64,000 nucleotides of DNA, taken from positions 98,700,148-98,764,147 of the forward strand of contig OZ026619.1 of assembly GCA_964020975.1 (NCBI GenBank), given 5' to 3'. Below, piece after piece: positions 60,114 through 64,000 of the stretch. Position numbers and translations under genes: made by a program. Below the pieces are notes generated by a model. It was not told where the DNA came from and did not search any database. It was given only the letters and a program-made list of their open reading frames with translations. Source of the stretch: Hermodice carunculata. Taxonomy: Eukaryota > Annelida > Polychaeta > Eunicida > Amphinomidae. Within the stretch, counting starts at the first letter, position 1. Each line of letters opens with the position of its first letter.

Positions 60114-61440
60114 CCCCTGCCTAGAAGACTGTAAACCACACTCGCAAAACAGATATTAACATCACATTCAAGCCCATCAGTCTGCAGATGAAGATAACTG
60201 CCATGTATGGGTTATTTTCGAAAGAACTGCAGCGGATAACTAGGACGCCGTGCATGGCAACCGTACTTTTCATAGCTCCAGGATCGTGGCGATTTCGCAG
60301 TGAACATGAAAACATTAAGGATTTACTAAGCCACTACAGCACTTTATTACCAGCAGACAACAAGGGGATACCAACAGGGAGCGTTGGAACTTTTTGTAAA
60401 CGAAATTGAAAGGAGAACATGACCATAACGTGAAATTTGAACACGATTTAGAGGGTCAAGGCTATGGAATTATTGATATATTTCCACCCAGATGGCGCGA
60501 CAGACATGTAAACACGGAAGTACAACCGCTTTACTCCCAAAGTAGTTTGCCTGTTGGTGGAATTATCTGTTGTCTGTAGTACAGGCCTACATTGCCCAGC
60601 AATATTGTTCAATACTTCGTCACTTCTAAAGAGAAGCAAATCGTTCATTCTGTATGGATGGAGGGGCAGATGGATTCGTAAGAACAGTTTGACTTGTCAT
60701 GTCATGTTGACCATGCCCGACAACTCGGCCATAGAAATTAGAATCGCCATCGACTGTATGAGGGCTTCACCATGACTGTCCTCTTGTCGAGTTCTTGTAT
60801 ATGTCGCCTGGTACTGTTACCAGTGTCGAGATTCATTAATTGGTAGGTGTTGAATTCCAATTCACTGATTATGGAGATTATCAAGTGATCGCTCCTTAAA
60901 AATGCACAATTTCGCCGACTTCATACTGGAGAGGATCCAACAAAAACCCTTCGGCAGCCATGTTGACAGAAACTATGACAGACAACCATATGCACAACAC
61001 CTTGCAAAAATTATAAGTTTGTGCTAATTTTATATAACTCTTACAGTGGAACGTGTGCAATATGGACAGTTGTAATTCCATATGTATATAGGTTAGACAG
61101 GGACAGGTTAGCTTATGGAGAGTAAAGAGTTCGGACTGCGGAATAGGGTAATGACTACCAGGAAGTGGTTCTGGGCAAAAAGACACAAATACAAAACATG
61201 AATAAAGTTTAATTGAAAAAAAGGTGTCATTACTCTATTTAAAAAAAAAATAGAGTCTGGGAAGTCGTAATAACCCTGGTAGGTTATTAAGACTCATCAC
61301 AGTATTGCCAGGTGGTACTGATATTACGACCTTGCAATACTTTATTCCTATTGGATGGTCCCTGGTTAGGAAGTAACACCATGATAAAAACAGGCACAAA
61401 TCCATAGTTGGTATTAATCCCTTACACAAAACCCTTTAGT
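59947..61440. repeat. Hairpin-headed dispersed repeat, copy B
   Basis: Homologous to copy A but with extra segments at about 60710-60945 and 61025-61190. Its far end (GGTATTAATCCC, ACACAAAACCC, about 61410-61435) is the inverted form of copy A's start (GGTATTAATACC, then GGGTTTTGTG), suggesting element termini of that type. Confidence 0.75.
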
Positions 61441-64000
61441 TCATACAATACAAAAAATCATTGTGGTCATCCCAGCAGACGAAATCCCTGAGGCCTACAA
61501 GAAATCCTAGGCTGGTTGGTCCAGGTCAGCCTATAAGCCAGTTGTCGAGCGCGTGCAGGCGCGAGAGTTCCCTTACGCTTGGAACATTGGGAAGCCAAAT
61601 CGAAACGTCATCGCTCCCGATTTGATTTGCGCTTGCGCAGCCTGAAAATACTGCTGAAATGAGGCGTCAGACGGAACAGATTTCATTTGCGCAAGCGCAA
61701 TTCATTAAAACTGCTTAATTGCTAATAAAATATGGAATGAGGCAGAACATACTAGAAAATGTGAAAACTGTTTCCCTACTTTTAAGCTAAATTCATCCAC
61801 TCCACAACCACATCGCCCCTGCTTCAGCAATCATACAAATGTAAAATATATTGACTTGTAGAAACAAAGCCACCAGTTGCCATTTATTGTCTCATGACGT
61901 CATTCAAGTTTATCGTAATTCAAGGTCTTTTTATACTTACTCTGCTTGTGGAGTTGTCCTTGTCGATTATAGTGTATAGTTGACCAGGCCCTAGCAATGT
62001 GGGGAATTACTAGCTTTGCGAGCATTATAAACATATTAGTTGTGGCGTATGCACAACATCACATAGCAAATTTAGAAATACAGCTTCACCATTTTTTTGG
62101 GCCAAATTACAGGTCCTTTTGGTGCCCAAAATGGGATTTTAACCTCAAAAGGTTAAAGTGACTTTAACGAAAGCCGAGTATATGTAGATGAACTTGACAT
62201 ATAAATCAATTGACCGGTACATAATTCTTGACTTATAAGATGTACGTAATCCCGGCCGTATTACTTTCTATGACGGCCCTCGGACAGTCCGAAAACAAGG
62301 GCAAATTGTCATATTTCGTTGTATATCAGAATAGCTGTGATCCATATCGTCGGGAGATTTCAGTTATGCTAGCTCAAGTATATTGACAACTTTGGCACAC
62401 CTAATATTGACGGGTCAATTTGAATATAGGCATATGTGTATCAGGATAAAAAAAGGTGCGCTAACGTACCCGACTTTGCCCTAAATATTGTATATCAATT
62501 TATTTTTAACAGGAGATCCGGGAAAACGACATAGACAGAGCTTAAATTATGTTTAATGTTTTACGCTGTGTGTTTCTTGGCGTCGTTTCACGATCTGAAG
62601 TTTCGTGAAATGCGGCTTCGTGAGGTATTTATCACACATAGTCACCATGCTTTAACATACACACGCATTGTGCTCGCTACGTTTACAGAATCTGTAGACG
62701 TCAATACAAAGTAGTAATGTAGGCTTGAATTGGAAAGAATGCTATAGTTTTATTGCAAAGATTCTTCAGGTACTCACATGCAGCATTTTGCTCATCGCCG
62801 CATGTTCAAGTTTACATTTACCACACATTTATTATCATATAGATGTATTTCTAAAACAAGAGCCAAAGTGAAACACGAATCACGCTTTTAATAACTTATT
62901 TAATGGGAAAGTTTCGGTGCAGTATTTATAAGGGATGACACAGCACCGATTGTCTTCTATCACTAATATAGTCAGTGTGATCCCACACTTACCAGATCGG
63001 CAGATATAGGTGTATAGTTGTACCAATAAAAGTTTGATTTGGGATGCGTGTCATTGTTTGAAAGATTTTTCAGAGTAGAAGCCGATGTACCCAAAACACT
63101 TTACTGAGCCACTAGATTCAGTTTACCACGCAAAAACAGCTATATGAATTTTGTTTTTATCCCACCCTGGGGGGCAGAGAAATACACACCAAGAATGGCT
63201 AACACTTACCTGCTCAAAATGGTTGTCAACGACCGACAGTGTAAATGTCGTCTGCTCCATTCCGTTTGCTTCAATTCTGTACTTTGCAAAAGTAATTTGG
63301 AAGCATGTTGAATATTTTACCCTAGTCAACAGTACGCGAGGAAATTGACTCAGACCCAAAATAAATGATCTTTCAAAGGTGAGATCATAAACACTCGCGT
63401 CTTGGTTATTATGATATAAAAATGTGTGTTTGTGAGTTTTTCTCTTAAACTTGCTCAGAACACAGGAAATGTAAGTTGTGAGGTATTAAGACGAAAAATT
63501 GGGGGGGGGGGGGCAGGGAGCATGTGCACGGACCTCCCAGCAGGGACGCATCAATGCTGCCAAGTTCACCCAAATGGAAGGTCCCACATTGAAGCCAGTG
63601 ACGCCCGGCCAAGTTAACCTTGTTACGAACCTGTACAATGCCATGCTGCAGGGATATGACACTGCAGTGTTCTTGTCCCATGGTGCCCCATTCTATTGAG
63701 GATCCTGAATGTGGAGCTTGACAGCATTTTAGAGTGTTCAAAGTAAGATGATTCCCTCTGAAAGCCGGCAACACAAAGGTCATGATCTCTGGGATTACCA
63801 AAAGGATAAAATCTGCCCGGCAGTTAATCATCAAATTTTAATAGAACCGTTGAACATGTGAAAGTATTCAAAAGTATACCCGGTTGTAGGACTAATTACT
63901 ATATATAGCAGGTGTCAGTCAAATGTGTTGTGGTGTGGTTTCTATTCCACGCCAGGTGAGATCTCCGCCAACCCTCCCTTTATTTCAAAACTGGAATCGT
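61441..64000. other. No gene recognised to window end
   Basis: Spacer with short frames only; a poly-G run at about 63500-63512. The ~130-codon minus frame at 63445-63834 shows no family motif. Confidence 0.5.
61621..61706. repeat. Short inverted GCGCTTGCGC / GCGCAAGCGC pair
   Basis: TTTGATTTGCGCTTGCGCAG at 61621-61640 and TTTCATTTGCGCAAGCGCAA at 61681-61700. The GCGC cores are inverted while the TTTSATTT lead-ins are direct. Confidence 0.6.

Overview
The window looks like nuclear DNA of an invertebrate metazoan, probably marine. Evidence: intron-bearing genes with GT-AG junctions, a rhodopsin-type GPCR, AT-rich spacers full of (TA)n, (GT)n, (ATGT)n and (TCA)n tracts, and a mixture of DNA transposons, a LINE, a Penelope-like relic and mariner debris. 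I cannot name the species.

Layout. (1) 1-37776 is dominated by a head-to-tail duplication of a ~21.26-kb unit. The complete second unit is 16521-37776; the first unit ends at 16520 and its first ~4.7 kb lie before the window. Over the ~16.5 kb seen twice I count 12 substitutions plus length changes in simple repeats (about 0.07%). Each unit is a ~10.8-kb transposon (16521-27355 in unit 2) followed by ~10.4 kb of flank carrying one intronless GPCR gene. (2) 37777-45605 holds no recognisable gene, only long (TA)n/(CA)n tracts. (3) 45606-50212 is a minus-strand LINE, nearly full length but broken. (4) About 51560-53050 is a decayed minus-strand Penelope-like reverse transcriptase. (5) 54119-56414 holds T/G-rich tracts, a 238-bp element with inverted ends and a decayed mariner with both ends. 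(6) 57141-61440 contains two diverged copies of a hairpin-headed repeat. (7) The rest to 64000 is anonymous.

Main discovery. The transposon encodes one nine-exon gene joining an OTU-like cysteine-protease domain (DGNC motif and a late NHF histidine), a long acidic linker with seven 54-residue repeats, a piggyBac DDE transposase (three aspartates present), a piggyBac-type C-x2-C/H-x-C zinc domain, and a basic tail made of serially duplicated phase-1 exons. The element has inverted ends beginning CCTTAGCGC built from ~67-bp modules. An in-frame TGA, shared by both copies, lies between the OTU/linker/DNA-binding half and the catalytic half. The duplication junction falls on the first base of the transposon, which implicates the element in the duplication (or in an assembly join).
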